From positions 1 to 64,000 of the forward strand of contig NZ_JAEVYN010000006.1 of assembly GCF_016807185.1 (NCBI RefSeq): 64,000 nucleotides of DNA, given 5' to 3'. Positions 1-9,611 of this stretch are shown piece by piece. The notes beneath the pieces were generated by a model. That model had not been told where the DNA came from. It made no database searches and saw only the letters and a program-made list of their open reading frames with translations. Each line of letters starts with the position of its first letter. The first letter of the stretch is position 1. A program made the translations under genes and the position numbers. The stretch comes from Leptolyngbya sp. Cla-17 (GTDB lineage: Bacteria > Cyanobacteriota > Cyanobacteriia > Leptolyngbyales > Leptolyngbyaceae).

Positions 1-3000
1 TGGGTTGGGAGGTGAGGATTACGGTGTAGGTGTCGGTTGCGCCACCTTCGGTAATCGCGGTAGTGCCATCTAATTGGGTAATCGTGACTCCAGCGGTGTC
101 GTTGTCGGCGATGGTGACTGGAACAGAATTAATCGTAATCCCGTTGTAGTTGGCATCAGTGCTGGTGGCGGTGTGGGTAATCGTGCCACTGTGATTGCCT
201 TCAGCCACGTTGTCATTGACGGCGCTGACGGTAACTGTTTGAGCAACATTCCAGTTGGCAGCGGTGAAGGTGAGCGTGTTGCTGTTGGTGCTGGTTTGGG
301 TGCCAGGGTTCAGGGTGACAGTAACATCGGCGGTGGGTTGGGAGGCGAGGATTACGGTGTAGGTGTCGGTTGCGCCACCTTCGGTAATCGCGGTAGTGCC
401 GCCACTTTGGGTAATCGTGACTCCAGCGGTGTCGTTGTCGGTAATTGCAGCGGTAACGGAGACAATCGGGATGTTGTTGTAGTTAGGGTCCGTGCTGGTG
501 GCGGTGTGGGCGATGGTGCCACTGTGAATCCCTTCAGCCACGTTGTCATTGACGGCGCTGACGGTAACTGTTTGAGCAACATTCCAGTTGGCAGCGGTGA
601 AGGTGAGGGTAGGAGCGCTGGTTGTGGTTTGAGCACCGGGATCTAGAGTGATGGTGACATCACTGGTGGGTTGGGAGGTGAGAACAACGGTATAGGTATC
701 GGTTGCGCCGCCCTCGGTGATTGTGGTGGTGCCGCCACTTTGGGTAATCGTGATTCCAGCGGTGTCGTTGTCGGCGATGGTGACTGGAACAGAACCAATC
801 GTAATCCCGTTGTAGTTGGCATCAGTGCTGGTGGCAGTGTGAGTAATCGTGCCACTGTGATTGCCTTCGGCGATGTTGTCATCGACGGCGCTGACGGTAA
901 CTGTTTGAGCAACATTCCAGTTGGCAGCGGTGAAGGTGAGCGTGTTGCTGTTGGTGCTGGTTTGGGTGCCAGGGTTCAGGGTGACAGTAACATCGGCGGT
1001 GGGTTGGGAGGTGAGGATTACGGTGTAGGTGTCGGTTGCGCCACCTTCGGTAATCGCGGTAGTGCCGCCACTTTGGGTAATCGTGATTCCAGCGGTGTCG
1101 TTGTCGGTAATTGCAGCGGTAACGGAGACAATCGGGATGTTGTTGTAGTTAGGGTCCGTGCTGGTGGCAGTGTGGGCGATGGTGCCACTGTGAATCCCTT
1201 CAGCCACGTTGTCATTGACGGCGCTGACGGTAACTGTTTGAGCAACATTCCAATTGGCAGCGGTGAAGGTGAGGGTAGGAGCGCTGGTTGTGGTTTGAGC
1301 ACCGGGATCTAGAGTGATGGTGACATCACTGGTGGGTTGGGAGGTGAGAACAACGGTATAGGTATCGGTTGCGCCGCCCTCGGTGATTGTGGTGGTGCCG
1401 CCACTTTGGGTAATCGTGATTCCAGCGGTGTCGTTGTCGGCGATGGTGACTGGAACAGAATTAATCGTAATCCCGTTGTAGTTGGCATCAGTGCTGGTGG
1501 CGGTGTGGGTAATCGTGCCACTGTGAGTGCCTTCAGCCACGTTGTCATTGACGGCGCTGACGGTAACTGTTTGAGCAACATTCCAGTTGGCAGCGGTGAA
1601 GGTGAGCGTGTTGCTGTTGGTGCTGGTTTGAGCGCCAGGGTTCAGGGTGACAGTAACATCGGCGGTGGGTTGGGAGGTGAGGATTACGGTGTAGGTGTCG
1701 GTTGCGCCACCTTCGGTAATCGCGGTAGTGCCATCTAATTGGGTGATGGTGATTCCAGCGGTGTCGTTGTCGGCGATGGTGACTGGAACAGAATTAATCG
1801 TAATCCCGTTGTAGTTGGCATCAGTGCTGGTGGCGGTGTGGGTAATCGTGCCACTGTGATTGCCTTCGGCGATGTTGTCATTGACGGCGCTGACGGTAAC
1901 TGTTTGAGCAACATTCCAGTTGGCAGCGGTGAAGGTGAGCGTGTTGCTGTTGGTGCTGGTTTGGGTGCCAGGGTTCAGGGTGACAGTAACATCGGCGGTG
2001 GGTTGGGAGGCGAGGATTACGGTGTAGGTGTCGGTTGCGCCACCTTCGGTAATCGCGGTAGTGCCGCCACTTTGGGTAATCGTGACTCCAGCGGTGTCGT
2101 TGTCGGCGATGGTGACTGGAACAGAATTAATCGTAATCCCGTTGTAGTTGGCATCAGTGCTGGTGGCGGTGTGGGTAATCGTGCCACTGTGATTGCCTTC
2201 AGCCACGTTGTCATCGACGGCGCTGACGGTAACTGTTTGAGCAACATTCCAGTTGGCAGCGGTGAAGGTGAGCGTGTTGCTGTTGGTGCTGGTTTGGGTG
2301 CCAGGGTTCAGGGTGACAGTAACATCGGCGGTGGGTTGGGAGGTGAGGATTACGGTGTAGGTGTCGGTTGCGCCACCTTCGGTAATCGCGGTAGTGCCGC
2401 CACTTTGGGTAATCGTGACTCCAGCGGTGTCGTTGTCGGTAATTGCAGCGGTAACGGAGACAATCGGGATGTTGTTGTAGTTAGGGTCCGTGCTGGTGGC
2501 AGTGTGGGCGATGGTGCCACTGTGATTGCCTTCAGCCACGTTGTCATTGACGGCGCTGACGGTAACTGTTTGAGCAACATTCCAGTTGGCAGCGGTGAAG
2601 GTGAGCGTGTTGCTGTTGGTGCTGGTTTGAGCGCCAGGGTTCAGGGTGACAGTAACATCGGCGGTGGGTTGGGAGGTGAGGATTACGGTGTAGGTGTCGG
2701 TTGCGCCACCTTCGGTAATCGCGGTAGTGCCGCCACTTTGGGTAATCGTGACTCCAGCGGTGTCGTTGTCGGTAATTGCAGCGGTAACGGAGACAATCGG
2801 GATGTTGTTGTAGTTAGGGTCCGTGCTGGTGGCAGTGTGGGCGATGGTGCCACTGTGAATCCCTTCAGCCACGTTGTCATTGACGGCGCTGACGGTAACT
2901 GTTTGAGCAACATTCCAATTGGCAGCGGTGAAGGTGAGGGTAGGAGCGCTGGTTGTGGTTTGAGCACCGGGATCTAGAGTGATGGTGACATCACTGGTGG

Positions 3001-3780
3001 GTTGGGAGGTGAGAACAACGGTATAGGTATCGGTTGCGCCGCCCTCGGTGATTGTGGTGGTGCCGCCACTTTGGGTAATCGTGATTCCAGCGGTGTCGTT
3101 GTCGGCGATGGTGACTGGAACAGAATTAATCGTAATCCCGTTGTAGTTGGCATCAGTGCTGGTGGCGGTGTGGGTAATCGTGCCACTGTGATTGCCTTCA
3201 GCCACGTTGTCATTGACGGCGCTGACGGTAACTGTTTGAGCAACATTCCAGTTGGCAGCGGTGAAGGTGAGCGTGTTGCTGTTGGTGCTGGTTTGGGTGC
3301 CAGGGTTCAGGGTGACAGTAACATCGGCGGTGGGTTGGGAGGTGAGGATTACGGTGTAGGTATCGGTTGCACCGCCTTCGGTGATTGCGGTGGTGCCGCC
3401 ACTTTGGGTAATCGTGACTCCAGCGGTGTCGTTGTCGGTGATGGTGACTGGAACGGAGCCAGCAGTAATGTTGTAGTTGGGGTCGGTGCTGGTGGCAGTG
3501 TGGGTGATGGTGCCACTGTGAGTGCCCTCAGCCACATTGTCATCGATGGCAGTCACGGTGACGGTCTGAGCAACGTTCCAGTTGGCGGCGGTGAAGGTGA
3601 GGGTGTTGGTATTGGTGCTGGTTTGAGCACCGGGATTTAGGGTGATGGTGACATCACTGGTGGGTTGGGAGGTGAGGACTACGGTGTAGGTCTCGGTATC
3701 GGTTGCGCCGCCTTCAGTCACTGCGGTATTGCCCGCACTTTGGATAATGCTGACTCCGGCGTTGTCGTTGTCGGTAATAG
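1..3780 (-). repeat. Tandem 333-bp coding repeats, at least 12 units
   Basis: The marker TGGGTTGGGA (plus strand) occurs at 1, 334, 667, 1000, 1333, 1666, 1999, 2332, 2665, 2998, 3331 and 3661. The spacing is exactly 333 bp except for the last interval, which is 330. Each unit encodes 111 residues with the pattern ITQ.GGTT.VTEGGATDTYTV, ANWNVAQTVTV, and an ITDND end. Neighbouring units are near-identical in DNA, which suggests recent tandem duplication or gene conversion. Confidence 0.95.
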
Positions 3781-6700
3781 CAATCGCTTGAGTGGTGGTG
3801 CCGAGGGTGATGCCACTGGAGGGATTGCTGAGAGTTAGGGTGGCGGTTTCTAGTCCTTCCGCTATGGCATCGTTGACGACGGTGAAGGTAACAGAACCCG
3901 TGGTTTGCCCGGTGGGAATAGTGATAGTGGAGTTGCTGAGGGTATAGTCACCAGCAGTGATGCCTGTGCTGGAAACACCAAGGCTGACGGTTTGGTCGCC
4001 AGAGACTGCACTAGAAGCAGTGGCGGTGACGGTGATGAGGGTGGTGTCTGCTTCTGTGCCTGCGGTGGTGCTGACGGAGAGGTTGACGGTGGGCGCATCG
4101 GCAATGGTGAGGGTGGCAGTGGGGGCATTGTTCAGCAGCACCGAGACATTGCCATTGACATTGTTTGCGGCGGCAAAATCCGCCTTGCCATCGCCATTAA
4201 AGTCGCCGATCGCCACAGAAATGGGATTTGACCCAACCACAACGTTGGGGGTAGCCGTGAAGCCGCCCAGTCCATCACCCAGGCGGATCGAGACATTTCC
4301 ACTGCCAAAGTTTGCGGCGGCAAAATCCGCTTTGCCATCGCCATTAAAGTCGCCGATCGCCACGGAACGGGGAGATGCCCCAACCACGACGTTGGTGGTG
4401 CCCGTGAAGCCGCCCAGTCCATCACCCAGGCGGATCGAGACATTTCCACTGCCAAAGTTTGCGGCGGCAAAATCCGCCTTGCCATCGCCATTAAAGTCGC
4501 CGATCGCCACAGAAATGGGATTTGACCCAACCACAACGTTGGGGGTAGCCGTGAAGCCGCCCAGTCCATCACCCAGGCGGATCGAGACATTTCCACTGCC
4601 AAAGTTTGCGGCGGCAAAATCCGCCTTGCCATCGCCATTAAAGTCGCCGATCGCCACAGAAACGGGACTTGACCCAACCACGACGTTGGGGGTAGCCGTG
4701 AAGCCGCCCAGTCCATCACCCAGGCGGATCGAGACATTGCCATTGCCATTGTTTGCGGCGGCAAAATCCGCCTTGCCATCGCCATTAAAGTCGCCGATCG
4801 CCACGGACCAGGGATTTGACCCAACCGCGACGTTGGGGGTAGCCGTGAAGCCGCCCAGTCCATCACCCAGGCGGATCGAGACATTTCCACTGCCATTGTT
4901 TGCGGCGGCAAAATCCGCCTTGCCATCGCCATTAAAGTCGCCGATCGCCACGGAATAGGGATTTGACCCAACCACGACGTTGGGGGTAGCCGTGAAGCCG
5001 CCCAGTCCATCACCCAGGCGGATCGAGACATTGCCATTGCCATTGTTTGCGGCGGCAAAATCCGCCTTGCCATCGCCATTGAAGTCGCCGATCGCCACGG
5101 ACCAGGGATTTGACCCGACCGCGACGGGGGTGGCAGCAGTAAACGGGGTGGTGGAGTTGTAGCTCGTGGTGTAGCCGCTCCCTGCTGCCAGGTTGAGTTT
5201 GACCGTTTCGTTGGGGTCGGCAATGCCATCGTTGACGGCATTAACCAGGAGAGTGGCGCTGGTTTGTCCGGCGGCAATGGTGAAACTCGTACCTGCGACC
5301 GCAGCGATGTTGGTGCCTGCGGATAATGTGTAGTCAGCGGGGTTGGTGGCGGTGCTGCCCGCGAGGGTGTAGTTAATGGTTAAGCCGCCCGTCGGGGCAG
5401 GGGCATTGAGGGTGACGGTGTAAGTGCCCTGGGTGCTGACTTCAGCGGGGTTGATGCCTGCCGCAAGGTTGACAACGGGTAGGAAATCGTTGTCGATCAG
5501 GGTGATGGTGCGGCTAGGGGTGCTGCCGAGGACAATGCCGTTAGAGGGATTGCTGAGGGTGAGGGTGGCAATTTCGTTGCCTTCGACCAGGACATCATCC
5601 ACGACGGTGAAGGTGGCAGTCCCGGTGGTTTGTCCCGCAAGAATGGTGATGGTGGGGCTGCTGAAGCTGTAGTCGCCTGTGGTGATGCCTGTGCCAGAAA
5701 CACCGAGGCTGACGGTTTGGTTACCAACAACCGCACTAGAGGCTGTGGCAATGACAGTGACAACAGTAGTGCCGGCTTCACTGCCTGCGGCGGTGCTAAC
5801 GGAGAGGTTGACGGCAGGAAAGTCGTTGTCGGTGATTGTGACTAGAACAGGATTAATCGTAATCCCGTTGTATTTGGCATCAGTGCTGCTGGCGGTGTGG
5901 GTGATGGTGCCAGTATGAGCGCCTTCGACGATACTGTCATCTACAGCGCTGACGGCGATAGTTTGAGCGGTGTTCCAGTTGGCAGCGGTGAAGGTGAGCG
6001 TGTTGGTATTGGTGCTGGTTTGAGCGCCGGGATTTAGGTTGATGGTGACATTGGCGGTGGGCTGGGAGGTCAGGACGACGGTGTAGGTGTCGATCGCACC
6101 GCCTTCGGTGACCGTAGTGCCGTCTACCTGAGTGATGGTGACTCCAGCGGTGTCGTCATCGGTAATCGCTGCGGTGACAGAATCAATCGTAATCCCGTTG
6201 TATTTAGCATCGGTGCTGGTGGCGGTATGGGTGATGGTGTCAGGGTGATTGCCTTCGGCAACATTGTCATCGACGGCGGTGACGGTGATGGTTTGAGCGG
6301 TGTTCCAGTTGGCAGCGGTGAAGGTGAGGGTAGGAGCGCTGGTTGTGGTTTGAGCACCGGGATCTAGGGTGATGGTGACATCGGCGGTGGGTTGGGAGGT
6401 GAGGGCAACGGTGTAGGTGTCGATGATGCCGCCTTCGGTAATCTCCGTGGTGCCGCCACTTTGAGTGATGGTGACTCCAGCAATGTCGTTGTCGGCGATG
6501 GTGACTGGAACAGAACCAATCGTAATCCCGTTGTAGTTAGGGTCCGTGCTGGTGGCGGTGTGGGCGATGGTGCCAGGGTGATTGCCTTCGGCGATGTTGT
6601 CATCGACGGCGGTGACGCTAACCGTTTGACCAACGTTCCAATTGGCAGCGGTGAAGGTGAGGGTAGGAGCGCTGGTTGTGGTTTGAGCACCGGGATCTAG

Positions 6701-8764
6701 AGTGATGGTGACATCACTGGTGGGTTGGGAGGTGAGAACAACGGTATAGGTATCGGTTGCGCCGCCCTCGGTGATTGTGGTGGTGCCGCCACTTTGGGTA
6801 ATCGTGATTCCAGCGGTGTCGTTGTCGGCGATGGTGACTGGAACAGAATTAATCGTAATCCCGTTGTAGTTGGCATCAGTGCTGGTGGCGGTGTGGGTAA
6901 TCGTGCCACTGTGATTGCCTTCAGCCACGTTGTCATTGACGGCGCTGACGGTAACTGTTTGAGCAACATTCCAGTTGGCAGCGGTGAAGGTGAGCGTGTT
7001 GCTGTTGGTGCTGGTTTGGGTGCCAGGGTTCAGGGTGACAGTAACATCGGCGGTGGGTTGGGAGGCGAGGATTACGGTGTAGGTGTCGGTTGCACCGCCT
7101 TCGGTGATTGTGGTGGTGCCATCTAATTGGGTAATCGTGACTCCAGCGGTGTCGTTGTCGGTAATTGCAGCGGTAACGGAGACAATCGGGATGTTGTTGT
7201 AGTTAGGGTCCGTGCTGGTGGCAGTGTGGGCGATGGTGCTACTGTGATTGCCTTCAGCCACGTTGTCATTGACGGCGCTGACGGTAACTGTTTGAGCAAC
7301 ATTCCAGTTGGCAGCGGTGAAGGTGAGCGTGTTGCTGTTGGTGCTGGTTTGGGTGCCAGGGTTCAGGGTGACAGTAACATCGGCGGTGGGTTGGGAGGTG
7401 AGGATTACGGTGTAGGTGTCGGTTGCGCCACCTTCGGTGATTGTGGTGGTGCCATCTAATTGGGTGATGGTGATTCCAGCGGTGTCGTTGTCGGCGATGG
7501 TGATGGCTTGAGTCGTGGTACCGCCGAGGGTGATGCCGGAAGAGGGGCTACTGAGGGTGAGGGTGGCGGTTTCGGTGCCTTCAACCAGGACATCATTGAC
7601 CACGGTGAAGGTAACAGAACCTGTAGTTTGTCCGTCGGCAATGGTGATGGTGTTGCTGCTGAGGCTGTAATCGCCAGCGGTGATGTCGGTGCCAGACACA
7701 CCGAGGTTGAGGGTTTGTGCGCCGACAACGGCACTGGAGGCGGTGGCGGTGACGGTGATGAGGGTGGTGCCGGCTTCACTGCCTGCAGTGCTGTTGACTG
7801 AAAGGTTAACCGCAGGAAAATCATTGTCGGTGATGGTGATGGCTTGAGTCGTGGTACCGCCGAGGGTGATGCCGGAAGAGGGGCTACTGAGGGTGAAGGT
7901 GGCGGTTTCGGTGCCTTCAACCAGGACATCATTGACCACCGTGAAGGTGACAGAACCTGTAGTTTGTCCGTCGGCAATGGTGATGGTGGGGCTACTGAGG
8001 CTGTAGTCGCCTGCGGTGATGTCGGTGCCAGACACACCGAGGTTGAGGGTTTGTGCGCCGACAACGGCACTGGAGGCGGTGGCGGTGACGGTGATGAGGG
8101 TAGTGCCGACTTCCGTGCCTGCGGCGCTGCTGACGGAGAGGTTGACGAGTGGTAAATTTGTCAGGAAGAAATCGTCGATCGCCAACCCATCCTCCAATTG
8201 ACCAGCGGCATCGAAGTCTTGCCAGCGAAACCAGAAGGTGGCTCCGGCTGGAATATTCAGACCCGAAAGCGTTGTGGTGATAGCCGTCCGGTTGGCGCTA
8301 ATATTGCCATCTTTTGCACCTAGAGTCCCTGTCGTAACAGGCGCAGTGAAATCTAGCGTATCAACATTTGTCCAGGTGCCTGTGGACAAGGATGTTGCAT
8401 TCAAGCTGTATTGAAAATCCAGGCGATCCGTTCGACCTGTTGCACCTAAACGCCATTGTTCCCCGGTGTAGCTGACTTGAAGTGCAGTGATTGGGCTACC
8501 AGTAGTATTGGTAAAGCTGGCACCAAATGAGGGAAACACAGTATTAGACCGTAACAAGCCCAACGCTCGTTCGGTGTTGCCCGCCGCAGTCCCATAGCTG
8601 TAGGTATCTCCATTGTTTGAACCACCATTATCACCCGCGTATAAACTATTGGCTCCTCCTCCAGTTTCTGAAATAACCCAATCTGTTGGAAGGGTGCTAC
8701 TAAGTCCTGTGGTTGTCAGAGTATCGAAGTTTTGGGTGTACGAGCCAGTGAAGTTAACGGGCAT
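1..8764 (-). CDS. Giant Calx-beta / FG-GAP repeat surface protein, C-terminus off the window
   Basis: The frame starts at ATG 8764 (GGAG nine bases upstream) and stays open to base 1, at least 2,921 codons. I checked the frame at about 7492, 4942, 2770 and 7. From the N-terminus: an approximately 205-residue domain (motifs YTGEQWRLGATGRTDRLDF and FWFRWQDF) shared with the paralogue at 31976-45415; two Calx-beta modules; five 111-residue modules ending ITDND; a Calx-beta module; a variant Calx-beta (NPAE...GTYTVTLN); seven FG-GAP repeats with DFNGDGKADF cores; a Calx-beta module; then at least twelve more 111-residue modules. No Sec signal peptide is visible. Calx-beta and FG-GAP repeats usually occur in calcium-binding extracellular or adhesive proteins, so export, perhaps by type I secretion, is an inference. 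The ligand is unknown. The 3' end and any C-terminal secretion signal are not visible. Confidence 0.9.
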   Translation of the reverse strand, partial: MPVNFTGSYTQNFDTLTTTGLSSTLPTDWVISETGGGANSLYAGDNGGSNNGDTYSYGTAAGNTERALGLLRSNTVFPSFGASFTNTTGSPITALQVSYTGEQWRLGATGRTDRLDFQYSLNATSLSTGTWTNVDTLDFTAPVTTGTLGAKDGNISANRTAITTTLSGLNIPAGATFWFRWQDFDAAGQLEDGLAIDDFFLTNLPLVNLSVSSAAGTEVGTTLITVTATASSAVVGAQTLNLGVSGTDITAGDYSLSSPTITIADGQTTGSVTFTVVNDVLVEGTETATFTLSSPSSGITLGGTTTQAITITDNDFPAVNLSVNSTAGSEAGTTLITVTATASSAVVGAQTLNLGVSGTDITAGDYSLSSNTITIADGQTTGSVTFTVVNDVLVEGTETATLTLSSPSSGITLGGTTTQAITIADNDTAGITITQLDGTTTITEGGATDTYTVILTSQPTADVTVTLNPGTQTSTNSNTLTFTAANWNVAQTVTVSAVNDNVAEGNHSSTIAHTATSTDPNYNNIPIVSVTAAITDNDTAGVTITQLDGTTTITEGGATDTYTVILASQPTADVTVTLNPGTQTSTNSNTLTFTAANWNVAQTVTVSAVNDNVAEGNHSGTITHTATSTDANYNGITINSVPVTIADNDTAGITITQSGGTTTITEGGATDTYTVVLTSQPTSDVTITLDPGAQTTTSAPTLTFTAANWNVGQTVSVTAVDDNIAEGNHPGTIAHTATSTDPNYNGITIGSVPVTIADNDIAGVTITQSGGTTEITEGGIIDTYTVALTSQPTADVTITLDPGAQTTTSAPTLTFTAANWNTAQTITVTAVDDNVAEGNHPDTITHTATSTDAKYNGITIDSVTAAITDDDTAGVTITQVDGTTVTEGGAIDTYTVVLTSQPTANVTINLNPGAQTSTNTNTLTFTAANWNTAQTIAVSAVDDSIVEGAHTGTITHTASSTDAKYNGITINPVLVTITDNDFPAVNLSVSTAAGSEAGTTVVTVIATASSAVVGNQTVSLGVSGTGITTGDYSFSSPTITILAGQTTGTATFTVVDDVLVEGNEIATLTLSNPSNGIVLGSTPSRTITLIDNDFLPVVNLAAGINPAEVSTQGTYTVTLNAPAPTGGLTINYTLAGSTATNPADYTLSAGTNIAAVAGTSFTIAAGQTSATLLVNAVNDGIADPNETVKLNLAAGSGYTTSYNSTTPFTAATPVAVGSNPWSVAIGDFNGDGKADFAAANNGNGNVSIRLGDGLGGFTATPNVVVGSNPYSVAIGDFNGDGKADFAAANNGSGNVSIRLGDGLGGFTATPNVAVGSNPWSVAIGDFNGDGKADFAAANNGNGNVSIRLGDGLGGFTATPNVVVGSSPVSVAIGDFNGDGKADFAAANFGSGNVSIRLGDGLGGFTATPNVVVGSNPISVAIGDFNGDGKADFAAANFGSGNVSIRLGDGLGGFTGTTNVVVGASPRSVAIGDFNGDGKADFAAANFGSGNVSIRLGDGLGGFTATPNVVVGSNPISVAIGDFNGDGKADFAAANNVNGNVSVLLNNAPTATLTIADAPTVNLSVSTTAGTEADTTLITVTATASSAVSGDQTVSLGVSSTGITAGDYTLSNSTITIPTGQTTGSVTFTVVNDAIAEGLETATLTLSNPSSGITLGTTTQAIAITDNDNAGVSIIQSAGNTAVTEGGATDTETYTVVLTSQPTSDVTITLNPGAQTSTNTNTLTFTAANWNVAQTVTVTAIDDNVAEGTHSGTITHTATSTDPNYNITAGSVPVTITDNDTAGVTITQSGGTTAITEGGATDTYTVILTSQPTADVTVTLNPGTQTSTNSNTLTFTAANWNVAQTVTVSAVNDNVAEGNHSGTITHTATSTDANYNGITINSVPVTIADNDTAGITITQSGGTTTITEGGATDTYTVVLTSQPTSDVTITLDPGAQTTTSAPTLTFTAANWNVAQTVTVSAVNDNVAEGIHSGTIAHTATSTDPNYNNIPIVSVTAAITDNDTAGVTITQSGGTTAITEGGATDTYTVILTSQPTADVTVTLNPGAQTSTNSNTLTFTAANWNVAQTVTVSAVNDNVAEGNHSGTIAHTATSTDPNYNNIPIVSVTAAITDNDTAGVTITQSGGTTAITEGGATDTYTVILTSQPTADVTVTLNPGTQTSTNSNTLTFTAANWNVAQTVTVSAVDDNVAEGNHSGTITHTATSTDANYNGITINSVPVTIADNDTAGVTITQSGGTTAITEGGATDTYTVILASQPTADVTVTLNPGTQTSTNSNTLTFTAANWNVAQTVTVSAVNDNIAEGNHSGTITHTATSTDANYNGITINSVPVTIADNDTAGITITQLDGTTAITEGGATDTYTVILTSQPTADVTVTLNPGAQTSTNSNTLTFTAANWNVAQTVTVSAVNDNVAEGTHSGTITHTATSTDANYNGITINSVPVTIADNDTAGITITQSGGTTTITEGGATDTYTVVLTSQPTSDVTITLDPGAQTTTSAPTLTFTAANWNVAQTVTVSAVNDNVAEGIHSGTIAHTATSTDPNYNNIPIVSVTAAITDNDTAGITITQSGGTTAITEGGATDTYTVILTSQPTADVTVTLNPGTQTSTNSNTLTFTAANWNVAQTVTVSAVDDNIAEGNHSGTITHTATSTDANYNGITIGSVPVTIADNDTAGITITQSGGTTTITEGGATDTYTVVLTSQPTSDVTITLDPGAQTTTSAPTLTFTAANWNVAQTVTVSAVNDNVAEGIHSGTIAHTATSTDPNYNNIPIVSVTAAITDNDTAGVTITQSGGTTAITEGGATDTYTVILASQPTADVTVTLNPGTQTSTNSNTLTFTAANWNVAQTVTVSAVNDNVAEGNHSGTITHTATSTDANYNGITINSVPVTIADNDTAGVTITQLDGTTAITEGGATDTYTVILTSQP
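4140..5130 (-). repeat. Block of seven FG-GAP repeats
   Basis: Seven consecutive units of about 49 codons each carry VAIGDFNGDGKADFAAAN. Their GDFNGDG codons lie near 5090, 4940, 4790, 4640, 4490, 4345 and 4195. Seven matches the blade number of an integrin-type beta-propeller. Confidence 0.9.
5830..7480 (-). repeat. Second array of the 333-bp coding repeat, five units
   Basis: Markers lie at 6058, 6388, 6721, 7054 and 7387, spaced 330 or 333 bp. The unit family is the same as in the array at 1-3780, and several units are near-identical between the two arrays. Confidence 0.9.
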
Positions 8765-9365
8765 GAATGGACGCTCCAGGGATTGAGGTAGTTAGGCGGG
8801 GCAGGAAAGTGAGCGTAGTGAGATTTTTAGACAGGATAGAGCGATCGTGTATCATCGAATACCTTAACCGTGAGTTCTCAGTGGTATCCGCATATCCTGG
8901 TGACGCTTATGAAAGAGATATTTTATGGAAGATACGCTTTATGAAAGCCTTACCCAGCCTATGACAATCAAACATTCCAGATTTTTTGGATAGGTTTTAA
9001 CGTTTCAGAGCTACTCCTCTGCATACTTTCACAGAAATGAAGTATTCACCACTACTGAAACTACCCAGAATTCCTAACTACAAGATGACCAAAATCCCGT
9101 GAATTTCTAGGTGTAAATTGTTTGAATGTATGCACGTCCTACTTAAAAACTGCTAGACATTCGAGTTCTTGAAGAACTTGAATGTCTAGTGAAAACTGGA
9201 AGTTTAAGAGTATGGCTGTTCTAATAAACCGCTAAGGTTGTAAAGTCACCTGACGGAATTGCTTTAGGTAAAAAGGTTTGATCGGAGCGATCGCGCAAGC
9301 GCTGACGTGTCAACTCGCAGCTCAGTGGTTTTGATTCCGCTGTAGATGGCGTAAAGGTAGCGAAA
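8765..9365. repeat. Upstream region duplicated at 45416-46016 (copy 1)
   Basis: The 600 bp before the giant gene matches the 600 bp before its paralogue almost continuously, from the start codon to the sequence GATGGCGTAAAGGTAGCGA, after which the two diverge. The copy contains a strong inverted repeat, a HIP1 site and probably the promoter. No convincing gene lies inside it. Confidence 0.85.
9153..9189. terminator. Long hairpin upstream of the giant gene (copy 1)
   Basis: CTAGACATTCGAGTTCTT is followed by its near-perfect reverse complement: an 18-bp stem with one mismatch and almost no loop. Read on the minus strand it is followed by CAGTTTTTAAG, so it could stop transcription entering from upstream or act as an attenuator before the giant gene. 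Confidence 0.6.
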
Positions 9366-9377
9366 CCTTGCCCCTCC

Positions 9378-9571
9378 ATGGCTGATGTGGCGCAAATTAT
9401 TGCCTACGTCATGACACAGGGCTGTACCGAAGCGATTTTGATCTATCCAGAACCGTTACAAAAATCGTTGAACGTACGGTGCAAAATATTCGCGTCTGCA
9501 CCCTTACTTTTGCGGTAAATGGGGATCTGAAGCAGGCAGGCAGCAGTTTTTTGGAGAGCTTGTTTGAGTAG
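9378..9571 (+). pseudogene. C-terminal remnant of a McrC-like restriction protein, frameshifted
   Basis: From ATG 9378 the frame reads MADVAQIIAYVMTQGCTEAI followed by LIYPEPLQK. After an A-run near 9457 the +1 frame continues as VERTVQNIRVCTLTFAVNGD, then LKQAGSSFLESLFE and a stop at 9571. The (Q)IIAY...LIYP...VR(C)LTF...GDL...AG..FL layout resembles the C-terminal nuclease region of McrC-type 5-methylcytosine restriction subunits. That assignment is from memory of the family and needs a search. The rest of the gene is absent, and the preceding bases belong to the duplicated region, so this is a stump left by rearrangement. Confidence 0.45.
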
Positions 9572-9611
9572 ACTTGCTTATTTGCGATCGCAGTTACGGC
9601 GGATTGCAGTG

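Noticed and set aside
1739..2977. Long plus-strand open frames within the giant genes (for example 1739-2977 and 33362-35254)
   Set aside because: They are Gly/Val-rich mirror images of the repeat-coding minus strand, vary with repeat phase and show no family resemblance; the minus-strand frame carries all recognisable domains.
1..3780. CRISPR array
   Set aside because: The repeats are 333 bp, in frame and encode a protein domain; no short repeat with unique spacers is seen anywhere in the window.
4132..5277. 381-codon minus-strand frame rich in PRSAW-like repeats
   Set aside because: It is an out-of-frame reading of the FG-GAP repeats; the giant-gene frame through the same bases encodes DFNGDG propeller units.
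8767..8964. A 65-codon plus-strand frame present in both duplicated upstream regions (8767-8964 and 45418-45615)
   Set aside because: Of 13 base differences between copies I count about 9 amino-acid-changing and 4 silent, close to neutral expectation, so there is no sign of selection on a protein.
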